Shown here piece after piece: positions 1 to 7,798 of a DNA stretch of 64,000 nt. Made by a program: the position numbers and the translations under genes. How positions within the stretch are numbered: the stretch's first letter is position 1; the number at the start of each line of letters is the position of its first letter. The notes beneath the pieces were generated by a model, which saw only the letters and a program-made list of their open reading frames with translations, made no database searches and was not told where the DNA came from. This DNA comes from Ahniella affigens. Lineage in GTDB: Bacteria; Pseudomonadota; Gammaproteobacteria; Xanthomonadales; Ahniellaceae. The stretch spans positions 4,082,501 to 4,146,500 of the forward strand of contig NZ_CP027860.1 of assembly GCF_003015185.1 (NCBI RefSeq), read 5' to 3'.

Positions 1-49
1 TCGTGCCAGACTCATTGCGGGCCTGAAATTCCAGCTCGAAGGTGTTCAT
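1..49 (-). CDS. N-terminus of a gene leaving the window
   Basis: An open frame starts with ATG at 49 on the minus strand and runs off the left edge; the visible peptide begins MNTFELEFQARNESGT. A purine-rich AGGGA lies about 5 bases upstream of the ATG, and the codons used match the rest of the window. It would be divergent from the metalloprotease gene. Too little is visible to name a product. Confidence 0.35.
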   Translation of the reverse strand, partial: MNTFELEFQARNESGT

Positions 50-209
50 ACCATCCCTGGAAATCTCCGGTCCCGCACGTCTCCGCTCACATCTCGCCGA
101 GTCAGTATGCGTCCGCCACGTTCCCCGCGAAGGATGCTTGGCCGACAGGGCTCAGGCGCGCGCCGTCAAGGCCTGGATCTGGACGCGCTCGACAACCGAG
201 GACCGATTG

Positions 210-1445
210 ATGCGTTTACTCGTCAGTGGATTCAGCGCCGATCCGACTCAGCGGCTCACGCCGCCTCGGCCGAACCAAGCCTTGCGATGGATCGCGTTGG
301 CGTTTGCATTCGCTTCTTGCTGCGCCAATTCAGGCACGTGGGACAAAGCGTGGCCCAATGAGCCGGCCATTGAACACCGCGACTTCGAACTTCGACATCG
401 ATGGCTCCAAGCCCAAGACGCTGAGTTTCAGAATCAAGTATGGCAACTGGATACGAAACAGTCGCCGACGACTTTTGCGCCCAATCCATTGCCAACACAG
501 TCAGCCGTTGACGCAAGAGAACCCGAAGCCGCAATCTTTCGAATCCCGGTCGTCGTGCATGTCATTCACACCGGTCAAAGCGTCGGCACTGGCGTCAACA
601 TCAGCGACGCACAGATTCACAGCGCCATTGATAACTTGAACGCAGCGTATTCGAATTCCGATACAGCTTGGTCCGATTACACTGGCGTAAACACCCTGGT
701 GCAATTCTGTTTGGCGCAGCGAGATGACTTGAACAATCCGAGCCCAGGCATTGTGCGCGTGGATGGCAGCGCCGTGTTTCAGTACACCGCACAGGGAATT
801 TGCAATGCGACTGGCAGCTGCGGGGTCGACAACGAACTGGCAGTCAAGTCGCTGAGCGCTTGGGACAGTACCCGCTACTTGAACGTGTGGGTTGTCAACG
901 AGATCAACGGCAATGATGGTGGCGCGGGCACCCAAGGCTATGCCTATTTTCCGGGTGCACCAGCGGCTCAAGATGGTTTGGCGGTGCTCTACAACGCGTT
1001 TGGATACGATCCCGATGGGTCGCTTGGCTTTAATCTGAAGCCCTTTACAAGCCGCAATGCCACGAGCATTCACGAGATTGCCCATTTCCTCGGCGTGTAT
1101 CACACGTATGAGGGAGATGGGTTCGGTTCCACCTGTCCGACCGACGCCATTTGTGGCGCATCGGGCGACTGTGTGGCGGATACGCCCAGGCATCGGCGCA
1201 GTGCGATGGGATGTATTGACGATGCCACCCCAAATGTCTGCCAAGTGGGAACGACCGCTGGCGACTTTCAGCACAACTTCATGGACAGTTCCTCTGAGGT
1301 ATGCCAATCCGAATTCACGAGCGGGCAAGCGCAGCGAATGGTGAGTACGTTGCTAAATGTCGGCTCGCGGATCCTTCTTGGCGCATCCCCGGGCTGCGAG
1401 CCCGTTGCGTTACCCGATCCGATACTGGTCGATGGTTTCGAGTAG
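210..1445 (+). CDS. Secreted metzincin-type (M43-like) zinc metalloprotease
   Basis: Predicted extracellular zinc endopeptidase of 411 residues. The zinc motif HEIAHFLGVYHT (from residue 288) fits HExxHxxGxxH of metzincins, and the following Cys-rich stretch (CPTDAICGASGDC) and DTP resemble pappalysin-like M43 enzymes. The frame is open further upstream to 42, but ATG at 210 is preferred because GAGG lies about 9 bases before it and it gives a signal-like hydrophobic run (WIALAFAFASCC) near residues 28-39. The mature part begins after a variable linker. The protein ends ILVDGFE, the short acidic tail shared by several secreted proteins in this window. Substrate unknown. A hairpin without a U-tract follows the stop. 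Confidence 0.8.
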   Translation: MRLLVSGFSADPTQRLTPPRPNQALRWIALAFAFASCCANSGTWDKAWPNEPAIEHRDFELRHRWLQAQDAEFQNQVWQLDTKQSPTTFAPNPLPTQSAVDAREPEAAIFRIPVVVHVIHTGQSVGTGVNISDAQIHSAIDNLNAAYSNSDTAWSDYTGVNTLVQFCLAQRDDLNNPSPGIVRVDGSAVFQYTAQGICNATGSCGVDNELAVKSLSAWDSTRYLNVWVVNEINGNDGGAGTQGYAYFPGAPAAQDGLAVLYNAFGYDPDGSLGFNLKPFTSRNATSIHEIAHFLGVYHTYEGDGFGSTCPTDAICGASGDCVADTPRHRRSAMGCIDDATPNVCQVGTTAGDFQHNFMDSSSEVCQSEFTSGQAQRMVSTLLNVGSRILLGASPGCEPVALPDPILVDGFE

Positions 1446-1483
1446 CAGTGCCTCAACGTCATTTGGAAGGGCGCTGTCCAGGG

Positions 1484-1507
1484 AGAGTCGCCGTATGAGG
1501 CGACTCT
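1484..1507 (+). terminator. Stem-loop after the metalloprotease gene
   Basis: Perfect 9-bp stem AGAGTCGCC / GGCGACTCT with a 6-base loop, 39 bases after the protease stop and 28 bases before the stop of the converging small membrane protein gene. No T-run follows on either strand, so intrinsic termination is uncertain. Confidence 0.4.
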
Positions 1508-1534
1508 GAGTTCGTGCGCGCCCTGAGTCTCGAT

Positions 1535-1843
1535 TCAGTCTTTGCCACGGTAAAGCGGCGGGTACCGGAGACCAAGCCCCATGACCGCCAGCGCTGCCAC
1601 GACTGCGGCCACACCAACCCACATTGGTAATTCATTTGAAGAGGCAATCAGGTTGAGGACGCCCAACGCCACAAGAAACATGCCCATGCCGATTCCGCTA
1701 AGTTGGCTCGCCGGTGGGCCCTGAAAGCCCCACCAGCGCGGACACCGCCAGCGATTTTGGAAAAATGTTGGCGCGAGCGCCAGCCCAGAAGCGTATGACG
1801 TGCCCGCAGCAATCAGGAATATGCTGATGTTCCACCTGTCCAT
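1535..1843 (-). CDS. Small hypothetical membrane protein
   Basis: A 102-residue protein starting MDRWNISIFLIAAG. It has three hydrophobic segments (about residues 7-22, 45-65 and 73-92) and a short charged tail (YPPLYRGKD). The frame extends upstream to 2005, but that extension is Arg-rich, has no hydrophobic character and looks non-coding, so ATG at 1843 is chosen. No recognised family. It converges on the metalloprotease gene. Likely an inner-membrane protein of unknown role. Confidence 0.5.
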   Translation of the reverse strand: MDRWNISIFLIAAGTSYASGLALAPTFFQNRWRCPRWWGFQGPPASQLSGIGMGMFLVALGVLNLIASSNELPMWVGVAAVVAALAVMGLGLRYPPLYRGKD

Positions 1844-2103
1844 GTGTGGATCGTAACACTTTGGGACTTGTGACGAAGTGCCCCGCACAACCCGGCTTGG
1901 GTATCTCCTTGCGCGCGTCGACTGCTTCGCTCTCGCTTGGCCCCATTTCTGACCGTGTCGATATACAAAGGCGCATCGTTGACTTAGACGGTGTCCCTCG
2001 ATCATTCAGGCTCAGAGCCGCTGGACGACGCTTGCGCGTCCATTGATATCCGGAATTGTTGGGCCCCCATCCGCAACCGGGCCGAATTCGGTAGGAGTCC
2101 GGC

Positions 2104-2245
2104 CGCCCCTCTGGTGCGCTTATTCGCGCATCAAACTGTCAGCGACGATGCGCGATTTTCACGGCGGCACAGTGTGGCAAGTAGCACGCTCCCCAGCCAT
2201 CCCCCCGCGATCGCGGGGGAGGGAGCGCTCCCGCTCTCATCAAAC
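2104..2245. repeat. Dispersed repeat, hairpin family H (copy 1)
   Basis: The stretch from CCCCTCTGGTGCGCTTATTC through the GC-rich palindrome at about 2204-2224 (CCCCCGCGATCGCGGGGG) recurs with high identity near 60386-60510. The shared parts include TCGCGCATCAAACTGTCAGC and GTGTGGCAAGTAGC. It lies in the gene-free 1844-2854 interval, which otherwise holds only repeats 2283-2486 and 2595-2690. Confidence 0.75.
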
Positions 2246-2282
2246 ATCACCCAAGGCACTGTTCTTATCGTCATTCCGGCGA

Positions 2283-2486
2283 AACAAGCTGTGTGAAAAC
2301 AGCTTTGGCGGTCGCATTCATGGCGCCTGACGCCATCGCAAGGGGCCTTACTCTGTTGTCGTCATCCCGACGAAAGTCGGGACCCAGAATACTTGCGGCA
2401 CCGCCGCCAGATTGCCCTAGGTCCCGACTTTCGTCGGGATGACGGCAATGAGGTGGCGCCGCAAACTCCAACCGTTCTCACACAAC
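2283..2486. repeat. MITE-like repeat block with GCTGTGTGAAAAC ends (family G)
   Basis: Starts near AAGCTGTGTGAAAACAGC and ends with TTCTCACACAACCT, so its ends are roughly inverted. Inside are inverted arms (GTCATCCCGACGAAAGTCGG near 2362 and its complement near 2425). The right half, read in reverse, matches 61190-61310, and the left half matches the reverse of 61624-61730, so the two loci carry the same modules in different order. Confidence 0.75.
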
Positions 2487-2594
2487 CTAGAACGCTGGAA
2501 TCCATTTTTTGAGGCGACCAGTGTGCAACAGTCAAGATGGATGCCAGCTTTCGTAGGAACGACGGCGAGTAGGCGGAGCGCTACCTCCGACTCG

Positions 2595-2690
2595 GGACAA
2601 TAGTTTGATGCGCGAATATGCGTACCTTCGGTTTGACCAGCACTCCCACGCGAGTGGGAGAGGGCTGGGGAGAGGGCTACTTGCGGTCAG
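2595..2690. repeat. Dispersed repeat, hairpin family H (copy 2, reversed)
   Basis: Contains the palindrome CTCCCACGCGAGTGGGAG followed by AGGGCTGGGGAGAGGGCTAC, the reverse complement of the units at 60339-60383 and 60465-60505. It begins with a fragment (ATAGTTTGATGCGCGAATA) that is the reverse of the companion segment of copy 1. Confidence 0.75.
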
Positions 2691-2854
2691 AATCGTCACC
2701 AACCGCAATTCATTGGTTCGCAAATCCAATGGATTGTGGCGTGTTTGATGAGAGTCCACGCCAAAGGCGCGCAAAGTCAAAGCCCATGATCTCCGGGCAC
2801 GCCCCGTCACGTATGCCAGCGTATACCCACTCACGGGCTTGTCTGGAGTTCCCT

Positions 2855-5545
2855 ATGTTGCGCCGTGCTTCTTGTCTGACTACCCTCGCCGCCTTACTTG
2901 CGTTGAATTCGCCGATCACCAGCGCCGCCAATGATGGTGAGCTGGATCCGAGTTTCGGAGACCAGGGCCGGACTTTATTCGGCTTCCTGCAATCCGACCG
3001 CATCGTGCTGCGCGATATGGCGCGCTTCGCTCCCAGCGGCCGCACGTGGTTGGTCGCCGACGCCGAGGACGACCCGGGAGCGATCTACCTGGCGCGGCTG
3101 GACCAAAACGGCGATCCGGATGCCAGCTTCGGCTCGAATGCGGATGGCCAATCTCGGACGGCGTTGCCAATCACGCTCATCCCGCAAGCCGAGGCTCTGC
3201 AACTTGACGGCATGCTTGTTGATGCGAGCGGCAAGCCGCTGTTCTTCGGTGGACTGAAACCCAGCAATGCCGACACCGGCGCGTTTCCTGCGCTGATTTG
3301 CCGCTTGGCTGCGGCCGGCAATCTCGATCCAAGCTTTGATTCGGGTGGCTGTCAGCTGATCCGCAGCTTTGCCAATCCCAACGAACAATGCAGCATCACA
3401 GATGCCGCCGAGACCAGCGACCATGGTTTGCTGGTCATCGGCAACTGTCGTGACGAAGTCCTGCACGCCGTGCCCTTCGTCGCCAAGCTGCTGCCAAACG
3501 GCGGACTGGATCTCGAATTCGCCGCAGGCGCGGGCGTTGCCACGCCAGGCTTTCCAGCAGCGAATGTGTTCTCCCAGCACTACGACGCCCTGGCTTTGCG
3601 GCCCGATGGTCGTTTTGTCGTGCTCGGCACCTTCGACACGGCCGTCAACAGCGTCTTCAATCTGGATATGGGCCTGATCCAGTTTGACGCCGGCGGCAGC
3701 ATCGACAGCAGCTTTGGCAGCAATGGCTATCGCAGCTTGCGCTTTGACATTGGCGAGGACAACCACGACCGGGCGATCGATCTGGCGATACGCAGCGATG
3801 GGCGCGTGCTGGCCTTGGGTGAAGCGCGGCTCTTCAATGCCCAGGAAAAGCGGCTCTTGCTCGCGCAGACAACGAGCACTGGCGCCCTTGATGCAAGTTT
3901 TGATGGTGATGGTTTGCGTGTTGATGATGCGAATCATCAGATGAGCCTCAACGCCCGCGCGACTGCTATGTACCTGGACCCGCAAGATCGCGTGCTGATC
4001 AGCAGCAATCAGGTTCTCGGCCAACCCGACTCGCGCGAAGACCGGGGCACGGATTTCAGGGTCGCTCTGCCGCCAACGGTGCCACCAACTATTGATTCGT
4101 TTGTGTCGATTGGCGGTGATCAATCAGGCATCGGGACAATCAACAGTGCAGCCCTGGCAAATCCAATCGGTTTCAACTTCAGTCCGGCTGCACCCTTTGT
4201 CGGCACGATGCCCCTGGCGCTCCATGAGGTTGCAAATCTCCCAAACGGTGGCGTCAGCAATCTGACGTATCGTGTGCAAACGCAATCGCTAGCTACCGTG
4301 GTGCCGCTATCCGGGCGGAACTTTGCCGTAGACTCAAGTCTGGCGCTGCCTGACACTCGCCTCGGCAAGGCGTATCGCGTATTGGCCTGGGGCCAAGGCG
4401 TCGGCGCTGGAAGCGCGGTCACCATCGCCGCGGTCCGCAACAACACCACGGTCCGAGTGATTCCAAAAGTAGCCACGGCTGGTCACCCAGCCAACGTGCC
4501 ATTTCAAGCGGTGTTGCAACAAGGGCAGCGCTTGGACTTGCGCGCTGATACCGCTGATACCGACCTGACCGGAACCACCATTCGCGCCAGCGAACCGATT
4601 GCCGTATTCGCCGGCCATACCTGCGCGCATGTGCCAGACGACGTCGATTTCTGCGATCACGTGTACGAACAATTGCGGCCACTGGATGAGGCACTTGGGA
4701 CGGAGTTCGCCTTTGTGCCGCGGGAGCAACGCCCGAACGGCGATGTCATTCGGGTACTCGCTGACCAGGCCGATACCGTTGTGTATTTCAATGGCGCAAA
4801 GCTGGATGTGCTCGGCGCTGGCGAATCGATCGATGTTCTGCGCAGCAGCCCCGGTTTGATCAGCACCAGCCAACCGGCGCTGGCAGCGCAGTTCAGTCGC
4901 GGCTGTACGCTCGACGGCGGCAACAATCTCTGCCCCGGCGACCCGAGCCAACTGACCTTGGAACCGACACGGCGCTGGTCGAAGCGAAACCTCGCCCTGG
5001 TCCATGGCGACTTCACCAATGGGTCCAGTGGCACCAAAGTCTTGACCATCATCGTGCCCCAAGCTGCCGTCAGCAGTGTCCGACTCAATGGCCTCTTGGT
5101 GGGCAGCGCCAGCTTCAGCACCCTTGCCGGAACGCATCTTGCATTCGCTCGAATCGACCGACCTGGCAACAACCTCGATGACATCAGCGCTGACCAGCCG
5201 CTCTGGACTTATGTTACGGGGATCGCCAGCAGCGAAATGTACGCGCATGGTGGCGCCTCAGTGCTGCCCACAAACGCGCCAAACGCCAGCGCGAGTGATC
5301 TGGTTTTGCGCTTGCTTGCGAGCGGCCAACGCGACCCAGGCTTTGCGAACAATGGTCTGCTCAGCCTCGATCACAGCAGCGTCACGGGCGGCAATCTTCC
5401 GAGCTTCAGCCAAAGCGTGCGGATCGAAGCCGATGAACAAGGTTTGCTCGTTGGCAGCACGCTCAGCAATGCCAACAGCGACCAGAACCTGCTGCTGGCA
5501 TATCGGCTCCGTGCTGAGAATCTGTTCCGCGATAGTTTTGAATAG
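2855..5545 (+). CDS. Large secreted delta-60-repeat protein with IgGFc-binding-like insert
   Basis: 896 residues. ATG at 2855 has GGAG 6 bases upstream and gives a signal peptide (LTTLAALLALNSPITSAAND). Residues about 25-400 hold at least six delta-60 units (LDPSFGDQG, PDASFG, NLDPSFDSGG, SIDSSFGSNG, ALDASFDGDG), which are expected to form a beta-propeller. Residues about 470-760 match the IgGFc-binding N-terminal domain pattern: GHTCAHVP, then DFCDHVYEQL, EFAFVPREQR and GDVIRVLA. One more delta-60 unit (QRDPGFANNG) follows, so the insert interrupts the propeller series. The C-terminus is LFRDSFE, a variant of the window-wide tail. Probably surface or extracellular; the ligand is unknown. The frame is open to 2618, but that part overlaps a repeat. 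Confidence 0.8.
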   Translation: MLRRASCLTTLAALLALNSPITSAANDGELDPSFGDQGRTLFGFLQSDRIVLRDMARFAPSGRTWLVADAEDDPGAIYLARLDQNGDPDASFGSNADGQSRTALPITLIPQAEALQLDGMLVDASGKPLFFGGLKPSNADTGAFPALICRLAAAGNLDPSFDSGGCQLIRSFANPNEQCSITDAAETSDHGLLVIGNCRDEVLHAVPFVAKLLPNGGLDLEFAAGAGVATPGFPAANVFSQHYDALALRPDGRFVVLGTFDTAVNSVFNLDMGLIQFDAGGSIDSSFGSNGYRSLRFDIGEDNHDRAIDLAIRSDGRVLALGEARLFNAQEKRLLLAQTTSTGALDASFDGDGLRVDDANHQMSLNARATAMYLDPQDRVLISSNQVLGQPDSREDRGTDFRVALPPTVPPTIDSFVSIGGDQSGIGTINSAALANPIGFNFSPAAPFVGTMPLALHEVANLPNGGVSNLTYRVQTQSLATVVPLSGRNFAVDSSLALPDTRLGKAYRVLAWGQGVGAGSAVTIAAVRNNTTVRVIPKVATAGHPANVPFQAVLQQGQRLDLRADTADTDLTGTTIRASEPIAVFAGHTCAHVPDDVDFCDHVYEQLRPLDEALGTEFAFVPREQRPNGDVIRVLADQADTVVYFNGAKLDVLGAGESIDVLRSSPGLISTSQPALAAQFSRGCTLDGGNNLCPGDPSQLTLEPTRRWSKRNLALVHGDFTNGSSGTKVLTIIVPQAAVSSVRLNGLLVGSASFSTLAGTHLAFARIDRPGNNLDDISADQPLWTYVTGIASSEMYAHGGASVLPTNAPNASASDLVLRLLASGQRDPGFANNGLLSLDHSSVTGGNLPSFSQSVRIEADEQGLLVGSTLSNANSDQNLLLAYRLRAENLFRDSFE

Positions 5546-5619
5546 GCAACGCCGACGAAACCGGCGGTGCGTGACCATCAGGAGCAAGACAGTCAGGCGC
5601 GATCGTCACGCACTCATCG

Positions 5620-5847
5620 CGTCTGGCAGCGCCGCCATGGAGCGTTGTAATTACAGCGTGAAGGTCGAGGCGATTCATGGCGAACGATTCACATCCAGAG
5701 CCAACCGCACGAACGCAGGTGTTTGACTACATCGAGGTCTACTGCAATCGAAACCAGCTCCATTCGGCGCTCGGGCCACGAAGCCCAGCTGAGTTTGAGC
5801 TGTCACAAGCCGCTTAACGAAGTGTCCGGTAAACTGGGGCAAGATCA
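5620..5847 (+). pseudogene. Relic of an IS3-family transposase (3' end of orfB) with right terminus
   Basis: One frame reads AAMERCNYSVKVEAIHGERF and, after a frameshift near 5712-5716, another reads QVFDYIEVYCNRNQLHSALG followed by PRSPAEFELSQAA and a stop at 5815-5817. This matches the C-terminal end of IS3-type DDE integrases (AAMESFFGTLK, then DYIEVFYNRQRLHSALG). The sequence GTCCGGTAAACTGGGGCAAG just after the stop looks like the element's right inverted repeat, ending near 5847. The left end and catalytic core are missing, so it cannot be active. Confidence 0.8.
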
Positions 5848-6002
5848 GTCTGGCGACTGCTCGATCGGTCAGATAGGCGTTGGAGGAGCCTGCGTGTTCG
5901 GGTTTTGCGGCGTTGAGGGGCGACTGGACCTGAACCGGCGAGTTCCCAACCACTCCGTACCATCCCACCCATTGCATTTGGCGTAGGGCTGTTTACGATT
6001 AG

Positions 6003-6027
6003 GCGCCCGCCGACAATCGGCGGGCGC
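6003..6027 (+). promoter_or_regulatory. Strong hairpin in the leader of the lysine-rich gene
   Basis: Perfect 11-bp stem GCGCCCGCCGA / TCGGCGGGCGC with a CAA loop, 27 bases before the ATG at 6055. No T-run follows, so it is more likely a leader structure or an attenuator-like element than a terminator. Role inferred from position only. Confidence 0.45.
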
Positions 6028-6054
6028 GCACCCACAACCTCCGGAGAAGTCACG

Positions 6055-6156
6055 ATGGCCAAGAGTCTCGATACCAAGAAGGACAAGAAGAAGGCCCCTC
6101 AGAAGACAGCCAAGGAAAAGAAGGCTGCGAAGGCTGCGAAGAAGGCTGCCAAGTAA
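6055..6156 (+). CDS. Very small lysine-rich basic protein
   Basis: A 33-residue protein starting MAKSLDTKKDKKK and ending KAAKAAKKAAK: 16 lysines and 9 alanines. GGAGAAG lies about 6 bases before the ATG, and a strong intrinsic terminator starts 20 bases after the stop, so it is a complete single-gene unit. Small MAKS(L/I)DTKK proteins of this kind occur in other proteobacteria as uncharacterised proteins (recalled, not checked). The alternating K/A repeats resemble histone H1-like tails, so nucleic-acid binding is a possible role but is inference. Too short for most gene callers. Confidence 0.75.
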   Translation: MAKSLDTKKDKKKAPQKTAKEKKAAKAAKKAAK

Positions 6157-6175
6157 GCTCGCACTGCACCACGAG

Positions 6176-6203
6176 AGCCGCGACGCCAGTCGCGGCTGCT
6201 TTT
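6176..6203 (+). terminator. Intrinsic terminator of the lysine-rich gene
   Basis: Stem AGCCGCGAC / GTCGCGGCT with GCCA loop, followed by GCTTTTCTCTT. Good match to a rho-independent terminator. Confidence 0.85.
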
Positions 6204-6207
6204 CTCT

Positions 6208-6818
6208 TGACTCGCCATTCGAGGCTAAATCGGGAAGCCTGAGCAGAATCCTGGCACCTGGCCGTCGGCGCGGAAACGTCGGGCGCAACGGGCTGAGCCT
6301 TTTGCGCCTTTCATACTGAGGCAACGATCTGGTACCCATGCGTCTTTCGCAGATGCATCAGCCGCGTCCTGCGCCCTGAATTGCCGTGCTCGGCGCGCCT
6401 GGCAAGTCACGCCGATCGGCGAGTTGGTGCTAGTCTGTGGTCCACTATTCGCGTCGACGCTCCAACTGGACGCAGAATTGGCGGAATTCACCGTGCGGGC
6501 CGCAAGCAGTGACGCTTCGCTCATACTTAGCCATTTCCGAGCGCCTCATCCCCGTGTCACGATTGTTCGGCGCGAAAAGCTGAGAGCGACAGCTAGCGAC
6601 GGCGGCCTGCCGGGCGATTGTCGTTACGACTGGACGTTGAGAAGTTGGCGCGTATCAAGCAATCACGTGCACAGCGGTACAGATCATGCGCGGGTATGGC
6701 TCATGCCATGTGCTAGTCGCGGCAGGAATTCGTGACATTCTGTGTTGGCTCTGAGCTACGCGCATTGACGTCCTCCCGAGAGTCACCTCGGAAGTCTCTG
6801 AGCTGGTAGATGCCAGCG
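6208..6818. other. Interval with no convincing gene
   Basis: Open frames on both strands here (for example 6424-6735 plus and 6225-6524 minus) have skewed Arg/Ser-rich composition, no clear ribosome site and no recognisable motif. No repeat family seen elsewhere in the window is recognised here. Confidence 0.4.
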
Positions 6819-7538
6819 TTAGCGTCGTTGCACAGTCTCTGCGTTTAAGAAGGCCTTGACCGATGTCATGTGGGCCGGATTGAGCCCCGCTCTATTGCGC
6901 AGTGATTTGAGTCGGCGCAAGGCCTCATCAAGCGAGGCGCATTCGCCGCTGTGCACCAGCCACGCGGCGACAATACTCGCACTTCTGCCATGGCCCAGAG
7001 CACAATGGACATAGATTGCGCCTTGCTGCGCACTGATCCAACCCATTGCCTCTGAAAGGTCCTTCGGTGTTGGCGCTTCACCATCCAAGACCGGCAAACA
7101 CTTATAGGCCCGGGCGCGAATCAAACTGACTGGTTCAGCAAACTCAGCCGTGAGGTCTAGAATCGCCGTAACGCGATGTTGGTCAAGCAAGGCGGCGTCT
7201 GAAGCCGTCAGTCGAGGCCCAAGCAACACCCTGTCGGAAATCTGAGCCGGCGGAAACGCAATCGGGCGCAGCATTCGATACAACAGCGCCTGAAGTGCCA
7301 GGTTCGGGAGAATCAAGATTGTGACGGCGAGGTGTCTTTGCCCTTCGGCCTGCTTACCAAGCAGACTCGGGCGTGACGTAACGTACGCTGCCCCAAGTAA
7401 TGCCAATGCGGCTGTAACGTGACCGCCGATCACAGCGAGTGCCCAAGACCCTGAGCGCCAAGCCAACCAAATGGAAGCGAGTGACGAGAGCAGAAACAAT
7501 AGCCCGATCCGCACGTCGCTGCCTCCATTGGCTGCCAT
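6819..7538 (-). CDS. Membrane-anchored dual-specificity-type protein phosphatase
   Basis: 239 residues. The N-terminal 95 residues hold about three membrane spans (near 11-28, 33-54, 71-88). The C-terminal domain has the cysteine phosphatase loop HCALGHGRS (Cys179, Arg185) and an upstream Asp152 (VLDGEAP) fitting the general acid, as in dual-specificity phosphatases; LDLTAEF before it is typical of this fold. It should be cytoplasmic, tethered to the inner membrane. Substrate unknown: phosphotyrosine, phosphoserine or a lipid phosphate are all possible. Some bacterial relatives fuse the same domain to an integral membrane part. No operon partner; the ribosome site is weak. Confidence 0.8.
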   Translation of the reverse strand: MAANGGSDVRIGLLFLLSSLASIWLAWRSGSWALAVIGGHVTAALALLGAAYVTSRPSLLGKQAEGQRHLAVTILILPNLALQALLYRMLRPIAFPPAQISDRVLLGPRLTASDAALLDQHRVTAILDLTAEFAEPVSLIRARAYKCLPVLDGEAPTPKDLSEAMGWISAQQGAIYVHCALGHGRSASIVAAWLVHSGECASLDEALRRLKSLRNRAGLNPAHMTSVKAFLNAETVQRR

Positions 7539-7752
7539 GGTGCAGCGTGGTTCTGCTACCGAGTCAAGAGAGATCGCCCGGCAGTTGACCCTATGACAGC
7601 GCGGGATAGCGCACAGTTCCGGTTGTGACCTCCCCGGCTACTGTCGACAGGCGCGGGGCACTTCCTTGCTGCAGGGATCGGCACTAACGATGAGCGTCCC
7701 GAGACGCCTTGAGGTTGTGTGTGTCTACTAGCGTCTCAAGACTGCCTTGTTG

Positions 7753-7786
7753 GGTGGCCCGCCGCGCATTGCGCCGACGGGCCACC
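7753..7786 (-). terminator. Hairpin after the GH18-MVL gene
   Basis: Stem GGTGGCCCG / CGGGCCACC with a 16-base loop, 12 bases beyond the stop of the minus-strand gene. No clear U-tract, so the call is tentative. Confidence 0.4.
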
Positions 7787-7798
7787 GCGCTGCGTCGA

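Noticed and set aside
2975-4123. A 382-codon minus-strand open frame
   Set aside because: Antisense shadow of the delta-60 protein; Ala/Arg/Gln-rich, no ribosome site or motif.
6424-6735. 103-codon plus-strand frame
   Set aside because: No ribosome site, skewed composition, no recognisable domain, competing minus-strand frame of similar quality.
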